Assembly (NCBI GenBank): GCA_018364155.1
Contig: JAGZMM010000001.1
Coordinates: 720,156-784,155 of the forward strand
Direction: 5' to 3'
Length of the DNA: 64,000 bases
Origin: Clostridiales bacterium
Lineage (GTDB): Bacteria; Bacillota; Clostridia; Oscillospirales; Acutalibacteraceae
Shown: positions 1-9,908 of the stretch, in pieces
How positions within the stretch are numbered: position 1 is the stretch's first letter
Layout of the letters: each line of letters opens with the position of its first letter
The notes under the pieces: model-generated
Databases searched by the model: none
The model's input: only the letters and a program-made list of their open reading frames with translations
Told to the model about the DNA's origin: nothing
Made by a program: the position numbers and the translations under genes

Positions 1-927
1 CATGACGCCGTTCAGACGCACGCCGGTCTTGTCCTTGGCCACTTCGGTGCGCTCAAAGTCCGACTTGCGGGCGGCCTCTTCCTGGTAGGCTTTGATTTCG
101 TCGAGGTTTTGAAGCCGGTCCGCCCACTTTTCCAGGATCGGATGCTCCGGAGAAATGACCATATAAGTAGCGCCGAACAGCGTGTCCGGACGGGTGGTGT
201 ACACCCGCAGCTTATCTCCGGCGGTGGTGGCGAAATCCACCTCCGCACCGGTAGAACGGCCGATCCAGTTTCGCTGCTGGGTTTTGACCCTTTCAATGTA
301 ATCCACCTTGTCCAGATCATCCAGAAGGCGCTGGGCATAGGCGGTAATCTTGAGCATCCACTGGCTCTTGGTCTTGTGAATCACCTCGCCGCCGCACCGC
401 TCGCAGACGCCGCCGACCACTTCTTCGTTGGCAAGCACGCATTTGCAGGAGGTGCACCAGTTGACCGCCATCTCCTTCTTATACGCAAGGCCCTTTTTAA
501 ACAGCTGCAGGAAAATCCACTGGGTCCACTTATAATACTCCGGGTCGGTGGTGTTGATCTCCCGGCTCCAGTCAAAGGAAAGGCCCAACGATTGCAGCTG
601 CTTTTTAAAGCGGGCCACGTTCTGCTTGGTCACGATCTCAGGATGCACGTGGTTTTTGATGGCGAAGTTTTCCGTGGGCAGGCCGAACGCGTCCCACCCC
701 ATGGGATAGAGGACATTAAAGCCCTCCAGGCGCTTTTTGCGGGCCACAATGTCCAGCGCCGTGTAGCTGCGGGGATGACCCACGTGCAGCCCCTGCCCGG
801 ACGGGTAGGGAAACTCCACCAGCGCATAGAATTTCGGTTTGGAATAGTCGTTTTTCGCGTGAAAAACGCCCTTTTCCTCCCAAATATCCTGCCACTTTTT
901 TTCTATCTTCCCAAAGTCGCACTTCAT
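1..927 (-). CDS. leuS: Leucyl-tRNA synthetase, N-terminal part (cut by window edge)
   Basis: This gene charges tRNA-Leu with leucine in the cytoplasm. Only the first 309 codons are inside the window; it runs off the left edge in frame, so no stop is seen. The start ATG gives [13 protein letters not shown], followed by [17 protein letters not shown], which carries the class I HIGH signature as HVGH. Further on, a CTSCKC...CERCGG zinc-binding segment and [14 protein letters not shown] of the editing (CP1) domain are visible. The start overlaps the end of rsfS by 4 bp (ATGA), so it is the downstream gene of the rsfS cluster. Identification is secure from these motifs; nothing can be said of the C-terminal half. 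Confidence 0.95.
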   Translation of the reverse strand, partial: MKCDFGKIEKKWQDIWEEKGVFHAKNDYSKPKFYALVEFPYPSGQGLHVGHPRSYTALDIVARKKRLEGFNVLYPMGWDAFGLPTENFAIKNHVHPEIVTKQNVARFKKQLQSLGLSFDWSREINTTDPEYYKWTQWIFLQLFKKGLAYKKEMAVNWCTSCKCVLANEEVVGGVCERCGGEVIHKTKSQWMLKITAYAQRLLDDLDKVDYIERVKTQQRNWIGRSTGAEVDFATTAGDKLRVYTTRPDTLFGATYMVISPEHPILEKWADRLQNLDEIKAYQEEAARKSDFERTEVAKDKTGVRLNGVM

Positions 928-1304
928 TTCGTTTCTTCCTCCTCAACCTTTGCAAACAATTCCTCCGGCTCGACGGGCTGTCCGTCCGTCCAGAGCCGTT
1001 CCAGGGAATAGAAATCGCGGGTGTCCTCCAGGAAGAAGTGGACGACCACATTGCCGTAGTCCACCAAAATCCAGGAAGAAGACTGATACCCCTCCACCCG
1101 GGCGGGCGTAAGCGCAAACTTGGTCTTCATCTGGTATTCCACCTCGTCCGCCAGTGCCTTAACCTGGGTGGTGGAGGTGCCGGTGCAGATGATGAAATAA
1201 TCGGCCAGAATGGTCAAATCCCGGATGTAAATGGCCTTGATGTCCTTTGCTTTCTTTTTATCTAAAACACAAGCGATTTCCTGAGTCAGTTCCAATGCTG
1301 TCAT
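924..1304 (-). CDS. rsfS: Ribosomal silencing factor RsfS
   Basis: A 126-residue protein of the RsfS/Iojap family, which binds ribosomal protein uL14 and blocks joining of the 30S and 50S subunits when nutrients are short. The family signature is clear: [35 protein letters not shown], then [21 protein letters not shown] near residues 75-95. Length is normal. A good AGGAG lies upstream of the ATG. It sits between yqeK (overlap 4 bp) and leuS (overlap 4 bp), the usual Firmicutes order nadD-yqeK-rsfS-leuS, so the genes are probably co-transcribed. Confidence 0.95.
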   Translation of the reverse strand: MTALELTQEIACVLDKKKAKDIKAIYIRDLTILADYFIICTGTSTTQVKALADEVEYQMKTKFALTPARVEGYQSSSWILVDYGNVVVHFFLEDTRDFYSLERLWTDGQPVEPEELFAKVEEEETK

Positions 1305-1885
1305 TCGCGTTTCTCCTTTTCCTCCTGCGCTTGCAAAGCAAGCAGGCTCTCGTTATAAGCGTCGATGGTGTCCCTAGCGACTGTGCGGCCCCGCCGGATA
1401 AGATCGGTCACGGTATAAGCGATCCCTTCCACGATGGCCTTTTCAAGGCTTTCCTTTGCAATCTTACGCACCACCTGGGCATCTTCATAGTCCCGGTCGT
1501 CCGACGTGTAATCGGCCACGAATACCACCTTTTCCAAGAGAGACATGCCCGCCCGGCCGGTGGTATGGTAGCGGATTGCTTCAAAGATATCCGGGTCATC
1601 AATGCCCAGCACATCACGCACATAGATAGCGCCTGCAATCCCGTGCCATAGCTTTTGGGACGCGCGTTCCACATTCGTAAGGATTGTACCAGAATTCTCG
1701 ATGATTTGCAACTGGGCGTCCCCGCCGGCATCCTTCATCACGTCGTGCAAAAGCCCGGCGATGCGTGCCTTCTCCACATCGGCGCCGTACCGCTGTGCCA
1801 GCCGCACCGCCGCCTTGGATACCTCAATGGAATGCACGTACCGCTTCTCGGTTAGTTTTTCCCGCAAAACCGCCTCGTACTCCAT
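1301..1885 (-). CDS. yqeK: HD-domain diadenosine tetraphosphatase YqeK
   Basis: A 194-residue HD-superfamily protein. YqeK proteins are known to hydrolyse Ap4A symmetrically to ADP. Metal-binding motifs are visible: H in RYVHSIEVSKAA, the HD pair in AGLLHDVMKD, then AIRYHTTGRAGM and the final D in FVADYTSDDRDYE. The start MEYEAVLREKL was chosen because a purine-rich AAGGGAAG precedes it; a longer reading frame reaches 57 bp further up but lacks a site and family similarity. It lies 28 bp after nadD and overlaps rsfS by 4 bp, as in many Firmicutes. Confidence 0.92.
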   Translation of the reverse strand: MEYEAVLREKLTEKRYVHSIEVSKAAVRLAQRYGADVEKARIAGLLHDVMKDAGGDAQLQIIENSGTILTNVERASQKLWHGIAGAIYVRDVLGIDDPDIFEAIRYHTTGRAGMSLLEKVVFVADYTSDDRDYEDAQVVRKIAKESLEKAIVEGIAYTVTDLIRRGRTVARDTIDAYNESLLALQAQEEKEKRE

Positions 1886-1913
1886 ATGCCTGTCGCTTCC
1901 CTTCCGCTTGCAT

Positions 1914-2516
1914 TTATTGATAGAGCCCGCGCTCGTATACATACTGCTTTACCGCTTGGGGCACCAGCCCGTCCACTGGTTCTCCCGCCCGCAGCCGGTC
2001 GCGCACCAAGGTGGAAGAAATGGGCAGCAGCGGAAAATTGACCACGGCGGTCCTTGCACCGTAGACGGCCCGCAGCCGGTCGGCGTAGCGGTATAGGTCC
2101 TCTGCCGAATCCTCGTCCCTGGGCGCTGCACAGAGCACTGCCAGATGGGCGATATCCCCAAACCGGTACCACTGCTCCAGTGTCAAAAACATGTCCGCCC
2201 CGGTGATGAGATAGAGGGCGCTGTCCGGATAGCGGCGATGAAATTCCAAAAGGGTGTCCACCGTGTAGCTTTTGCCGCCCCGGATCAGCTCTACGTCGGA
2301 CACGTCGAGCCCTTTTTCTCCTTCCACCGCCAGCTTACACATTTCATACCGCTCGTCTCCGCCCGCCAAGTCCGACCGCACCTTGTGGGGCGGCGTGGCG
2401 GTGGGGACCAAAAACACCGTGTCGAGCTCCAGCGCCTTTAAAAAACGCTTGGCCAGGCTGACATGACCCAGATGCACCGGGTTGAAAGTTCCTCCGTAAA
2501 TGCCGATTTTCTGCAA
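1914..2516 (-). CDS. nadD: Nicotinate-nucleotide adenylyltransferase
   Basis: Makes deamido-NAD from nicotinate mononucleotide and ATP in the cytosol, the step before NAD synthetase (nadE, also in this window). The 200-residue protein opens with GIYGGTFNPVHLGHVSLA, the nucleotidyltransferase (T/H)xGH motif, and has ISSTLVRDRLRAGEP near the end, the second signature of the family. Length is normal. It heads the nadD-yqeK-rsfS-leuS group and is preceded by yhbY. Confidence 0.96.
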   Translation of the reverse strand: MQKIGIYGGTFNPVHLGHVSLAKRFLKALELDTVFLVPTATPPHKVRSDLAGGDERYEMCKLAVEGEKGLDVSDVELIRGGKSYTVDTLLEFHRRYPDSALYLITGADMFLTLEQWYRFGDIAHLAVLCAAPRDEDSAEDLYRYADRLRAVYGARTAVVNFPLLPISSTLVRDRLRAGEPVDGLVPQAVKQYVYERGLYQ

Positions 2517-2552
2517 CGTCTGCCACTCCTATCCGAGTGAAGGTGATCTGAG

Positions 2553-2843
2553 TTAAATCAGCTCAATTTTCGGCTCCTTGGGGTTTCGCCGGAACAGCAC
2601 AAACCGGCTGCCGATCACCTGCACCACGTCCGCCTTTGTGCCTTCTGCTACCGCTTGGGCCACTTCCTTGACCGATTCGGGCGAGGTTTCCAGCACCCGC
2701 ACCTTAATGAGCTCGCGCACCCGCAGCGCGTCGTCTACCTGGGCGATGAGCGCGTCGTTGACGCCGCCTTTGCCCACCTGAAAAATAGCCTCCATGGTAT
2801 TGGCAAGGCCTCGCAAATAGGCCCTTTGCTTACTCGTTAACAT
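2553..2843 (-). CDS. yhbY: YhbY-type CRM-domain RNA-binding protein
   Basis: A 96-residue single CRM-domain protein of the YhbY family, which associates with pre-50S ribosomes. MLTSKQRAYLRGLANTMEAI is the typical start, followed by VGKGGVNDALIAQVDDALRVRELIKV (the GxxG loop region) and VVQVIGSRFVLFRRN near the end. I chose the internal ATG rather than one 57 bp upstream because family members begin with this sequence. It lies between rdgB and nadD, a common Firmicutes arrangement. Confidence 0.93.
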   Translation of the reverse strand: MLTSKQRAYLRGLANTMEAIFQVGKGGVNDALIAQVDDALRVRELIKVRVLETSPESVKEVAQAVAEGTKADVVQVIGSRFVLFRRNPKEPKIELI

Positions 2844-2862
2844 ATCGTTTCTCCGTTCTTTA

Positions 2863-3465
2863 TTATTGTCCGCTTTCCCGCTCGCGCAGCGCCTGCTCAA
2901 GCTTTTTCAGCGCCCGGCCCCGGTGGCTCATACCGTCCTTTTCCCCATCGGTCAGCTGGGCGAAGCTGCGCCCGTCTTCTATGAGAAACACCGGGTCATA
3001 ACCAAAGCCGCCCTCGCCCACCGGCTCGAACGCAATGGTTCCTTCGCATTCACCCTGGACGCTGAGCTCCTCTCCCGGCGCGAACACGCAGCACACCGCG
3101 CAGACAAACCGGGCTGTGCGTTTTTCCTTTTCGACGCCTTCCAGGTTCCCAAGGAGCTTTTCGATGCGCATTTCATTGGTGGCACCTTCCCCCGCGTACC
3201 GGGCGGAATAGATGCCCGGCGCGCCGTTTAGCGCATCCACTGCTAAGCCAGAATCGTCCCCAATAGACGGAAGGCCGCTTTTCTCAAAGGCGGCTCTCGC
3301 TTTAATCTGGGCATTTTTCAGAAAGGTTTGCCCCGTTTCCTCCACGTCGGAGAAATCCACGCCCGCTTCCTTTAAGGAAACCGGCTCGATGCCGATGGGC
3401 CGAAGAAGCCGGGCGATTTCCACCAATTTGTCCCGGTTCTGGGTGGCGACTACGAACCGCTTCAT
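2863..3465 (-). CDS. rdgB: XTP/dITP pyrophosphatase (HAM1/RdgB)
   Basis: A 200-residue house-cleaning enzyme that hydrolyses non-canonical purine triphosphates (dITP, XTP) to monophosphate and pyrophosphate, keeping them out of nucleic acids. Visible family motifs: FVVATQNRDKLVEI at the N-terminus (SxNxxK type), SIGDDSGLAVDALNGAPGIYSARYAG in the middle, FGYDPVF and SHRGRALKKL near the C-terminus. The start overlaps the end of ftsY by 4 bp (ATGA), so the pair is translationally coupled. Confidence 0.95.
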   Translation of the reverse strand: MKRFVVATQNRDKLVEIARLLRPIGIEPVSLKEAGVDFSDVEETGQTFLKNAQIKARAAFEKSGLPSIGDDSGLAVDALNGAPGIYSARYAGEGATNEMRIEKLLGNLEGVEKEKRTARFVCAVCCVFAPGEELSVQGECEGTIAFEPVGEGGFGYDPVFLIEDGRSFAQLTDGEKDGMSHRGRALKKLEQALRERESGQ

Positions 3466-4385
3466 TCAGCCGCCTCCCCGCCCTCAAACAAAGCCTTCGC
3501 AAAAGCCGGCGCATCAAAGGGCTGCAGATCGTCCATCTGTTCGCCCACGCCGATGTATTTCACCGGCACCTCCAGCTCCTCCATGATGGAAATGACCACG
3601 CCGCCCTTGGCGGTGCCGTCGAGCTTTGTGAGCACAATGCCGGTGATGCCCGCCGCATTCTTGAATTCCCTGGCCTGGTTGACGGCGTTTTGCCCCGTGG
3701 TCGCGTCGAGCACCAGCAAAACCTCTTCGTCTGCGTCCGGCAGTTCCCGCTTGATGACCCGGCTGATTTTCGCAAGCTCGTCCATCAGGTGCTTTTTGTT
3801 GTGAAGGCGGCCGGCCGTGTCCACAATCACCACGTCCGCGTGCCGGGCCTTGGCAGCGGCGATGGCGTCGAACACCACTGCCGCCGGGTCCGCCCCTTCC
3901 GCATGGCGGACAATCTCGGTCTTGCTGCGCTCTGCCCAGATTTGCAGCTGCTCGCCCGCCGCGGCGCGGAAGGTATCCCCCGCCGCCAGGATGACCTTTT
4001 TTCCCTCTTCCCTGAGCTGGTTTGCAAGCTTGCCGATGGTGGTGGTTTTGCCCACCCCGTTGACGCCGATGACCAGGATGATGGAGGGCCGGCTGCTCAG
4101 ATGAAGGGTCTGGTCCCCTTCCAAAAGCTCGGCGATGATCTCCCGAAGTAAGCCCCGGACCTCTTCCGGATCGGTAATCTTCTGCTTCTTGACCCGCTCG
4201 CGCAGTTCTCCGCAGATGCGTTCGGAGGTGAGCATCCCTACGTCCGCCATAATCAGAATTTCTTCCAGCTCCTCAAACAGCTCCTCGTCCACCTTCTTGA
4301 AGGATTTAAAGAGGTTGTCCATCTGCTGGGCCATATTGTCCCGGGTTTTTTTCAGACCCTGGGCGATTTTCGAAAAGAGTCCCAT
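3462..4385 (-). CDS. ftsY: Signal recognition particle receptor FtsY
   Basis: The SRP receptor GTPase, which docks ribosome-SRP complexes at the membrane Sec translocon. The 307-residue protein has a short N-terminal NG helical domain (about 1-90) and a GTPase domain with [15 protein letters not shown] (P-loop), DTFRAAA, DTAGR and [10 protein letters not shown]. The long acidic A domain of enterobacteria is absent, as is usual in Firmicutes. It follows smc by 67 bp; smc-ftsY is a conserved neighbourhood. Confidence 0.96.
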   Translation of the reverse strand: MGLFSKIAQGLKKTRDNMAQQMDNLFKSFKKVDEELFEELEEILIMADVGMLTSERICGELRERVKKQKITDPEEVRGLLREIIAELLEGDQTLHLSSRPSIILVIGVNGVGKTTTIGKLANQLREEGKKVILAAGDTFRAAAGEQLQIWAERSKTEIVRHAEGADPAAVVFDAIAAAKARHADVVIVDTAGRLHNKKHLMDELAKISRVIKRELPDADEEVLLVLDATTGQNAVNQAREFKNAAGITGIVLTKLDGTAKGGVVISIMEELEVPVKYIGVGEQMDDLQPFDAPAFAKALFEGGEAAE

Positions 4386-4452
4386 ACGTTCGTTTCCTTT
4401 CTTCCCGCTTTCTCGTGTACAAAAGCCGCCTTAGGCAGCCGTATGCATATAT

Positions 4453-7400
4453 TTAAGACAAATGCCACTTCTCCTGCAGCTCGGACGCCCGCAGCTCTAG
4501 GAGCTTGGACACGCCCTCCTCCTGCATGGTCACCCCGTAGAGCACGTCCGCTTCCTCCATGGTGCCTCTGCGGTGGGTGATGGCGATAAACTGGGTGTTG
4601 CCGCTCATGCGCCGCAGATAGGAAGCAAACCGGCTGACATTCACATCGTCCAGCGCCGCCTCAATCTCATCGAGCACGCAGAAGGGAGATGGGCTTACCC
4701 GCAGGATGGCAAAATAAAGAGAAATGGCCACCAACGCCTTTTCCCCGCCCGAGAGACTGTCCAGATGGGTGATGATTTTCCCGGGCGGCTGCACGGAAAT
4801 CTCAATGCCGGAGGTGAGCACGTCTTCGGGGTCGGTCAAGGTAAGCTGCGCCTTTCCGCCGCCGAAGAGCTCGGTGAAAATCTGGCCGAACTCGCCGTTG
4901 ATCTTCGCAAACCGGTCCAAGAACAGCTCGTGCATCTTCCCGGTGAGCTCTTTGATCAGGCGGTATAGCTCGTCCCGGGCGTGTTCCACATCCTCCACCT
5001 GGGCTTTCAGGAAGGTATAGCGTTCGCTGACCTCCTGATATTCTTCGATGGCGCTGACGTTTACCGAACCCAATGACCGGATGGCGTTTTTGATTTCGTT
5101 CAGCCGCCGCTGGGCCTTGGGCAGGTCTTCCACCGGCGCGGCGGTTTCCTCCGCCTCCCGCCGGGTCAGCTCGTACTCGTCCCACAGCTTTTTGATGATC
5201 TCGTCGTAGTCCTTCTGGCTGGCCGCTTTGCGCTCTTCCAGCCGGGCAAGCTCCCGGCCCAGTCGCTCGCGCTCGTCCGACCGTTCTTTTTCCTGCCCGC
5301 GCAGCTCCTGAAAACGCCGGCTGCAGCCTTCCCGCTGTTCGGTTTTCTCGCGGATGTCGTTTTCCGCCCTGGCTGCCTGCTCGCGCAGAGCCCGGGCAGA
5401 TTGCAGCCGCTGGGTGATGTCCTGGGTCAGCTGCTCGTTTTTCTGAAGAAACTCCGCTTTCTGCCGTTCGAGCTCCTGGGCGTGTCTCGCCTGACCGCTC
5501 CTTCTCTCCTGAAGCTGCCGGACGGACTCTCTAGCCGCTTCCACGTCCTTTTCCACTGCCAAAAGCTCCAGGCGCAGGGTCTCGCTTTTGGCGGAAAGCT
5601 GCTCGCGGCGGCGGTCCAAATTCTCCCGCCCGCCGGTGAGCGCCGCCAGCTCTTCTTGAACCTTCTCTTTCTTTGCGGCGATGTCTGCGGCGTCCTTTCC
5701 CACGTTTTCCAACGCCGCTGTCAGCTCTGCTTTTTTCTCAGTCAGAAGGCTGTGCTGTACTTCCATGGACCGCAGGTTTTGCTCGGCAGTCAAAAGCTGG
5801 CTCTCCACCCGCTTTTGCTCCGCCTCAAAGCGGATGTGGTCTTCCTGAGCGGTAGCGATTTCCCCTTTGACGCCGGAAAGCTCCGCCTGAGACGCGGCCA
5901 GCTCTTCAGCAAAGATCTGCTGCTTCTGCCGGGCCGCCGCCGCCTGCCCTTCCAGTTCCTTGGCCTGCCCCTTGATTTTCTCGATTTCGCTGCGCCGTCC
6001 CAAAAGGCCCGCGTTCTTCGTGTGAGAGCCGCCGGTCAAAGAACCGCCGGCATTGACCACCTGGCCATCTAAGGTTACCACTCGAAATTTATAGGAATAC
6101 CGCTTGGCGATGGCAATGGCGCAGTCCAAATCCTCCGCCACCGCCACACGCCCAAGCAAAGAAGCGACGATGCCCTCGAATTTCGGGTTATATTCCACAA
6201 GTCCCGCGGCGATTCCCACAAACCCATAGCAGTCGTCAAGTCCTTTCTCATAAAGCCGGCTCCCCTTGACGGAGGTGACCGGCAGGAAGGTGGCGCGGCC
6301 GCCGTCGCCCCGCTTTAAATAGGCGATGGCCGCTTTGGCAGCATTTTCGTCTTCGGTGACAATGTTCTGCATAGCGCCGCCCAGCGCGGTTTCGATGGCC
6401 TGGGCGTATTCTCCCGGTACGGTAATGAGCCGGGACACCGGACCTAGTATGCCCCGCAGCGCCCCGTGAGACGCCTGCTTCATCACATTTTTGACCGAAT
6501 ACGCAAAGCCCTCCAGGTTTCGTTCCAGATCCTCGAGCAGCTTTGCCCGCCGGTGCATTTCGTTTGCGTCCAAGGAAAGCTTGTCCGCCAGCTGCCGTTG
6601 TCCGTCCAACCGCTTTTGGCGGCTTTCCAGGCGGATTTGATAGCCCTTGGCGGCGTTTTGCAGGCTTTCCATGTGCCCGCCGAGCTCCTTGAGCCCATCC
6701 TGAATTTCCGTCAGCTCCCGCAGCAGGGCATCCTTGGTCAGCGTCGCCGCCTGCTGGGACTCGTCGAGCGTTTTCTGCCGCGCTTCGATGCTCTCCAGCT
6801 CCGAACGGGCGGTGATGGACGTAATGCGTACGTCCGCATCCTTCTGGGTAAGCACGGAAAGCTCCTTGCTCAAACGGTCCATCTGCTCGGAATGGCCCAG
6901 GTTTTGTTCGAGCAGCTCCTGCATCCGCACGGTACACTCGTTGAGCCGGGCGGTCTTTTCCGCCGCCGCCTGCTCGCCCTTCTTCATTTTTTCCTCATAT
7001 TCGGCCATCTGCCCGCGCAGTTCTTCCCCTGACTGGCTGCTGGCCGCAATTTCCCCTTCGATGCGCTGGATGGAAGCCAGGTTGTGTTCCACCGTGTTCT
7101 TGAGGACGTTTCCTTCCCCTTCGGTGCGCACCGCCTGCTCTTCCAGCGAGGAAACCGACCGGCGCACCTCGTCGATGGCGGCCGCCAGCCGGCCCGACTC
7201 GATCTGCACCTCTTCGATTTCCCTCTCGATGTCGGAAAGGGTTTCTTCCACGCCCTCGTGCTGGCTGCGGGCGGACAAGAGCTTATGCTCCTGCTCCAAG
7301 AGGACTTCTTTGGCCTTACTTAGGCTCTTGACCCAGATACCGATTTCCAGCACCTTTTTCTCGCCGGATAACGTTAGAAATCTCTCCGCCTTGGCCGCCT

Positions 7401-8025
7401 GCTCTTTGAGCGGCTCCACCCGGCCTTCCAGTTCCTTCAAAATATCCAGCAGCCGGACGAGATTTTCCTCTGCCGCAGAAAGGCGGCGCTCCGCCTCGAT
7501 TTTTCGGTAGCGGTATTTGGAGATGCCCGCCGCTTCCTCGAAGATTTCCCGGCGTTCGTCCGACTTGGAGCCTACAATATCGGCAATCTTGCCCTGGCCG
7601 ATGATGGAATACCCGTCTCGACCAAGGCCGGTATCCATAAAAAGCTCGTGCACGTCCTTGAGCCGCACCGCCGCGCCGTTTAGCAGATAGTCCGACTCAC
7701 CCGACCGGTAATACCGCCGGGTGACCCGCACGTCGTCGCTGTCGAAGTTAAGGCTGCGGTCGGCGTTGTCGATGGTCAGGGATACTTCCGCAAAGCCCTT
7801 GGCCTTACGGGTGGAGGTGCCCACGAAGACCACGTCCTCCATGCGCGCGCCCCGCAGCTGGCGGGAGGACTGCTCGCCCAACACCCAGCGTACCGCATCG
7901 CTGATGTTGCTTTTGCCGGAGCCGTTGGGGCCTACCACCGCCGTGACGCCCTGGCCGAAGGTCAGGGTGGTCTTGTCCGCGAAGGATTTGAAGCCCTGCA
8001 GTTCAAGGGATTTTAACAGCACCAA
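4453..8025 (-). CDS. smc: Chromosome partition protein Smc
   Basis: The 1190-residue SMC ATPase that compacts and helps segregate the chromosome. The N-terminal head has the Walker A motif GPNGSGKSN at residues 32-40; two long glutamate/lysine/glutamine-rich coiled coils (about 170-500 and 670-1010) flank a hinge around residues 515-640 (LRGILGPVSRL, GGAMQNIVTED, GGSLTGGS). The C-terminal head carries the ABC signature LSGGEKALVAISLY and Walker B PFCVLDEIEAALDD. Length and layout are normal. Its partners scpA/scpB are not in the window. Confidence 0.97.
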   Translation of the reverse strand: MVLLKSLELQGFKSFADKTTLTFGQGVTAVVGPNGSGKSNISDAVRWVLGEQSSRQLRGARMEDVVFVGTSTRKAKGFAEVSLTIDNADRSLNFDSDDVRVTRRYYRSGESDYLLNGAAVRLKDVHELFMDTGLGRDGYSIIGQGKIADIVGSKSDERREIFEEAAGISKYRYRKIEAERRLSAAEENLVRLLDILKELEGRVEPLKEQAAKAERFLTLSGEKKVLEIGIWVKSLSKAKEVLLEQEHKLLSARSQHEGVEETLSDIEREIEEVQIESGRLAAAIDEVRRSVSSLEEQAVRTEGEGNVLKNTVEHNLASIQRIEGEIAASSQSGEELRGQMAEYEEKMKKGEQAAAEKTARLNECTVRMQELLEQNLGHSEQMDRLSKELSVLTQKDADVRITSITARSELESIEARQKTLDESQQAATLTKDALLRELTEIQDGLKELGGHMESLQNAAKGYQIRLESRQKRLDGQRQLADKLSLDANEMHRRAKLLEDLERNLEGFAYSVKNVMKQASHGALRGILGPVSRLITVPGEYAQAIETALGGAMQNIVTEDENAAKAAIAYLKRGDGGRATFLPVTSVKGSRLYEKGLDDCYGFVGIAAGLVEYNPKFEGIVASLLGRVAVAEDLDCAIAIAKRYSYKFRVVTLDGQVVNAGGSLTGGSHTKNAGLLGRRSEIEKIKGQAKELEGQAAAARQKQQIFAEELAASQAELSGVKGEIATAQEDHIRFEAEQKRVESQLLTAEQNLRSMEVQHSLLTEKKAELTAALENVGKDAADIAAKKEKVQEELAALTGGRENLDRRREQLSAKSETLRLELLAVEKDVEAARESVRQLQERRSGQARHAQELERQKAEFLQKNEQLTQDITQRLQSARALREQAARAENDIREKTEQREGCSRRFQELRGQEKERSDERERLGRELARLEERKAASQKDYDEIIKKLWDEYELTRREAEETAAPVEDLPKAQRRLNEIKNAIRSLGSVNVSAIEEYQEVSERYTFLKAQVEDVEHARDELYRLIKELTGKMHELFLDRFAKINGEFGQIFTELFGGGKAQLTLTDPEDVLTSGIEISVQPPGKIITHLDSLSGGEKALVAISLYFAILRVSPSPFCVLDEIEAALDDVNVSRFASYLRRMSGNTQFIAITHRRGTMEEADVLYGVTMQEEGVSKLLELRASELQEKWHLS

Positions 8026-8037
8026 AGTTCCGCCTTT

Positions 8038-9036
8038 CTATGTACAAGTGATTCGAAGCTCTCCCGCCTTCATCCCCTCTTGGGGGACGACCTTACAGGA
8101 GAAGCCAAGTTTTTGTAACCGGGACAGGTTGCGTTTTTTCTGTCCCGTCATTTTCGATTGGTCCTTTGGATTGATTTGGATACAATAGTGCCCCGGTTTA
8201 CGGCCGCACAGCAGTCTTTCTGCCCGGCAAAAGAACCGTTCGTTCTCGCAAAGCTCCCCGAAAGCCGGGTGCCAGGGTCCTGCGAGCCGGTGCTCCTGCA
8301 TAGACGCCTCGGCATGCAGCCCCACCCGGATGACCCGGATGTGCCGCTCCTCAAAGAAATCCAAAAGCTCAGCGCAGAGTGCCACTGTCTCCCAAAGTCC
8401 CGGCGGCGTATACCGGCCTTCTACGTACCAGTCGGCAAGAGGGGTCCCCTCCATAACCACTGCGGGATAAATGCGCACCGTATCCGGCGTTAACGCCGCC
8501 AGCTCTTCGGCAGTGCGCCGGGCGCCGTCGTCGGTGTCCCCATAAAGCCCGGTCATCATCTGAAGGCCTAGAGAAAGCCCCGCCTTCTGAATCCCCGCGG
8601 CCGCTTTCCTGACGTCCTGGGCGGTATGGCCCCGCCCGTTTTTCTTGAGAACATCATCGTCCATGCTCTGGGCGCCCAGCTCCACCGCGGTAACGCCGTA
8701 CGCTTTTAAAAGGCCAAGCACCTCTTCATCCACCGCGTCGGGCCGGGTGGAAACCCGGATGCCGGAAAGCTTGCCCTCGCCTACATAGTCCCGGGCCGCC
8801 TCCAATAGGCCGCACATAACGCCGCGGTTCATCGCGGTAAAGCTGCCGCCGAAAAAGGCAAGCTCGCTGTCTTTCGCGCGGGTGCCCAGGTCCCTCAACG
8901 CCTGTTCGGCTGTCTTTCGCACCGTTTCGGGCGTGGGAATCCGGGCCTGCCCAGAGATGCGCCGCTGGTCGCAGAAGCTGCAGGCATACGGGCAGCCGGC
9001 GTGGGGGACAAAAATGGCCACGTTTGCGTGCTTCAC
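8038..9036 (-). CDS. Elp3-like radical SAM protein without acetyltransferase domain
   Basis: A 332-residue radical SAM enzyme. The motif HAGCPYACSFCDQRRISGQ holds the three cysteines (CxxxCxxC) for the 4Fe-4S cluster near the N-terminus, followed by ELAFFGGSFTAM and later GLYGDTDDGARRTAEELA. It resembles the radical SAM half of Elp3, but the C-terminal acetyltransferase half is absent, as in the short form found beside rnc/smc in Clostridia. The start is GTG at 9036, which overlaps the rnc stop as GTGA; the longer ATG frame would lie inside rnc and lacks family similarity. Substrate is unknown; tRNA modification is only a guess. Confidence 0.8.
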   Translation of the reverse strand: MKHANVAIFVPHAGCPYACSFCDQRRISGQARIPTPETVRKTAEQALRDLGTRAKDSELAFFGGSFTAMNRGVMCGLLEAARDYVGEGKLSGIRVSTRPDAVDEEVLGLLKAYGVTAVELGAQSMDDDVLKKNGRGHTAQDVRKAAAGIQKAGLSLGLQMMTGLYGDTDDGARRTAEELAALTPDTVRIYPAVVMEGTPLADWYVEGRYTPPGLWETVALCAELLDFFEERHIRVIRVGLHAEASMQEHRLAGPWHPAFGELCENERFFCRAERLLCGRKPGHYCIQINPKDQSKMTGQKKRNLSRLQKLGFSCKVVPQEGMKAGELRITCT

Positions 9037-9710
9037 TTGTCGCAGCCCATCAAGTGCAGCGCTTCTCTTGCCGCCTGTTGCTCCGCTTCCTTCTTGCTGT
9101 GCCCGCTGCCTTTCCCGATGCAATTGGAATTTAAAAACACCTCTACGGTAAAACGCTTGTCGTGGTCCGGCCCGCTCTCACCCGTCAGGACATAGCTCAG
9201 GCTTTCGCCTGGATTTTGCTGAACAATCTCCTGAAGGGTGGTCTTGTAATCCCGGAACGGCTTCGCGTTGACGGTGCTTTCCTCTTTAACAAAGCGCAGG
9301 ATATGCCGCCTGGCGGGTTCCATGCCTCCGTCCAGATAGATGGCGGCAATGACCGCCTCAAACGCGTCCGCCAGCACCGAAGGCCGTTCCCGTCCGCCGG
9401 TGTGCTGCTCGCCCTTGCCCAAAAGCAGGTACTTGCCCAAATCAATTTCCCTTGCAAAGCGGCAAAGGGACTTTTCACACACCAAGGCCGCCCGCATCCG
9501 AGTCAGTTCTCCCTCTGGCTGGGTTTCGTAACTGCGGTAAAGATAGTCGGACACTACGATGCTCAGTACCGAGTCTCCCAAAAATTCCAGCCGTTCATTG
9601 CTCACCCCGCCTTTTTTTCCTTCGTTAGCATAGGACGAATGGGTCAGCGCTGTTTTCAGCAGGCCTTCGTTTTGAAAGGTATACCCGATTTTCTTTTGCA
9701 GTTCCTTCAT
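9033..9710 (-). CDS. rnc: Ribonuclease III
   Basis: Double-strand-specific endoribonuclease for rRNA and mRNA processing. The 225-residue protein has the catalytic domain signature NERLEFLGDSVLSIVVSDYLY (acid residues E and D), the second acidic site in VLADAFEAVIAAIYLDGG, and a C-terminal dsRNA-binding domain (DYKTTLQEIVQQN to KEAEQQAAREALHLM). The start MKELQKKIGYTF has AAGGAGG upstream; an upstream in-frame ATG at 9815 is unlikely. It sits before the Elp3-like gene and smc. Confidence 0.96.
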   Translation of the reverse strand: MKELQKKIGYTFQNEGLLKTALTHSSYANEGKKGGVSNERLEFLGDSVLSIVVSDYLYRSYETQPEGELTRMRAALVCEKSLCRFAREIDLGKYLLLGKGEQHTGGRERPSVLADAFEAVIAAIYLDGGMEPARRHILRFVKEESTVNAKPFRDYKTTLQEIVQQNPGESLSYVLTGESGPDHDKRFTVEVFLNSNCIGKGSGHSKKEAEQQAAREALHLMGCDK

Positions 9711-9908
9711 GTGACACGCCTCCTTTTCCTCTTGTTTTTCCCTTGAGCTGCTTTTAAGCGGCCAAAGGGAAAAATACCGATTGCCGGCACCCCCATTCTC
9801 CGGGAATACCGGCAAAAATGAAACGAAATTCTATGCTTCCTTTTATGATAAAAGTCCCGGGCCGGCTTTGTCAATAGACCGCCCCGAATCCAGGCAAAAC
9901 GCGTAAGG

